A stretch of 64,000 bases of DNA from Pampus argenteus (Eukaryota; Chordata; Actinopteri; Scombriformes; Stromateidae). Every line of letters starts with the position of its first letter. Positions within the stretch are counted from its first letter, which is position 1. The notes beneath the pieces were generated by a model, which worked only from the letters and a program-made list of their open reading frames with translations, ran no database searches and was not told where the DNA came from. A program made the position numbers and the translations under genes. Positions 63,681 through 64,000 of the stretch are shown in pieces. The stretch spans positions 352,501 through 416,500 of the forward strand of contig CM072881.1 in assembly GCA_036937835.1 (NCBI GenBank), given 5' to 3'.

Positions 63681-64000
63681 CTGAGAACAGGAGGGATGAA
63701 GGCAATGTTAAACATGACAGAGAGGGAGAAAAAACAAAGATGGAAGGAACAGCTACAGGGCAGAGTGAGGTATATGCAGTGTGCACCATGCAGTAATGTA
63801 AGTAAAATCCTCAATGTACAACCAGTGTAAATTAAATTTTTATCAACCTGCAAAAGCTAAAGCTGGAATCATCCTGCATTTTTCTAATTAATAATGAATC
63901 CCATATAAAGACCAAAACCAACAATGTGCTAGTCTGTCTTTCAGCTCAGCTCCAAGCCCACTGGTTTCTACTTGAAGACATACATCTTTAAAAACAGCTC
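63681..64000. other. arhgap23 intron upstream of the large exon
   Basis: Only 320 bp of the next intron is visible; no exon was recognised before the window ends. Confidence 0.5.

Overview
The window is nuclear DNA of a teleost fish, probably a percomorph. Evidence for this is the set of spliced vertebrate genes with GT/AG introns, the large load of fish-type transposons (L1/Tx1-like, L2/Maui-like and CR1/Rex-like LINEs, hAT, Tc1/mariner and Ty3/gypsy) and many (CA)n, (GATA)n and (TA)n microsatellites. There is no prokaryotic gene, CRISPR array or viral genome.

Three host genes can be assembled exon by exon, with every junction keeping splice phase. (1) plcd3, minus strand, 733-10076: the first three coding exons of a phospholipase C delta, ending inside the PH domain; the rest lies left of position 1. 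(2) acbd4, plus strand, 14082-35946: ten coding exons giving a 426-residue tail-anchored acyl-CoA-binding protein with an FFAT-like motif. (3) arhgap23, minus strand, 45029-63680: eighteen exons coding 1364 residues of a RhoGAP (PH and RhoGAP domains); the N-terminal part, where the family has its PDZ domain, lies right of 64000. plcd3 and acbd4 are head to head with about 2.3 kb between them; acbd4 and arhgap23 are tail to tail. From memory, human PLCD3 and ACBD4 are neighbours on 17q21 and ARHGAP23 is also on 17q, so the fish trio looks like conserved synteny, and it separates these genes from the ACBD5/ARHGAP21 paralogues on human chromosome 10.

Most of the remaining sequence is transposon debris in introns and intergenic DNA. 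plcd3 intron 1 holds an L1-like element (about 1.1-7.3 kb) split by a hAT element (3516-5747) with a perfect 8-bp target duplication. acbd4 intron 5 holds a deep nest: a hAT (20807-30155) hit by an L1 (about 22559-29636), which was itself hit by a 5S-rRNA-headed SINE, a small hAT derivative and an L2; the L2 carries a perfect 91-bp inverted repeat. arhgap23 has one long intron (49440-56969) with a gypsy element whose coding region has been largely replaced by a LINE and whose 5' LTR was hit by an L2 tail. Next to it is a Tc1 element split by another L2. Nine L2-type 3' ends occur in the window.

No new biological system is claimed. The useful results are the exon models (including an arhgap23 exon that is easily missed), the dated nesting order, an internally deleted hAT copy close to its longer relative, several long perfect palindromes, an interstitial telomere-type repeat and an arhgap23 reading frame that stops earlier than expected.
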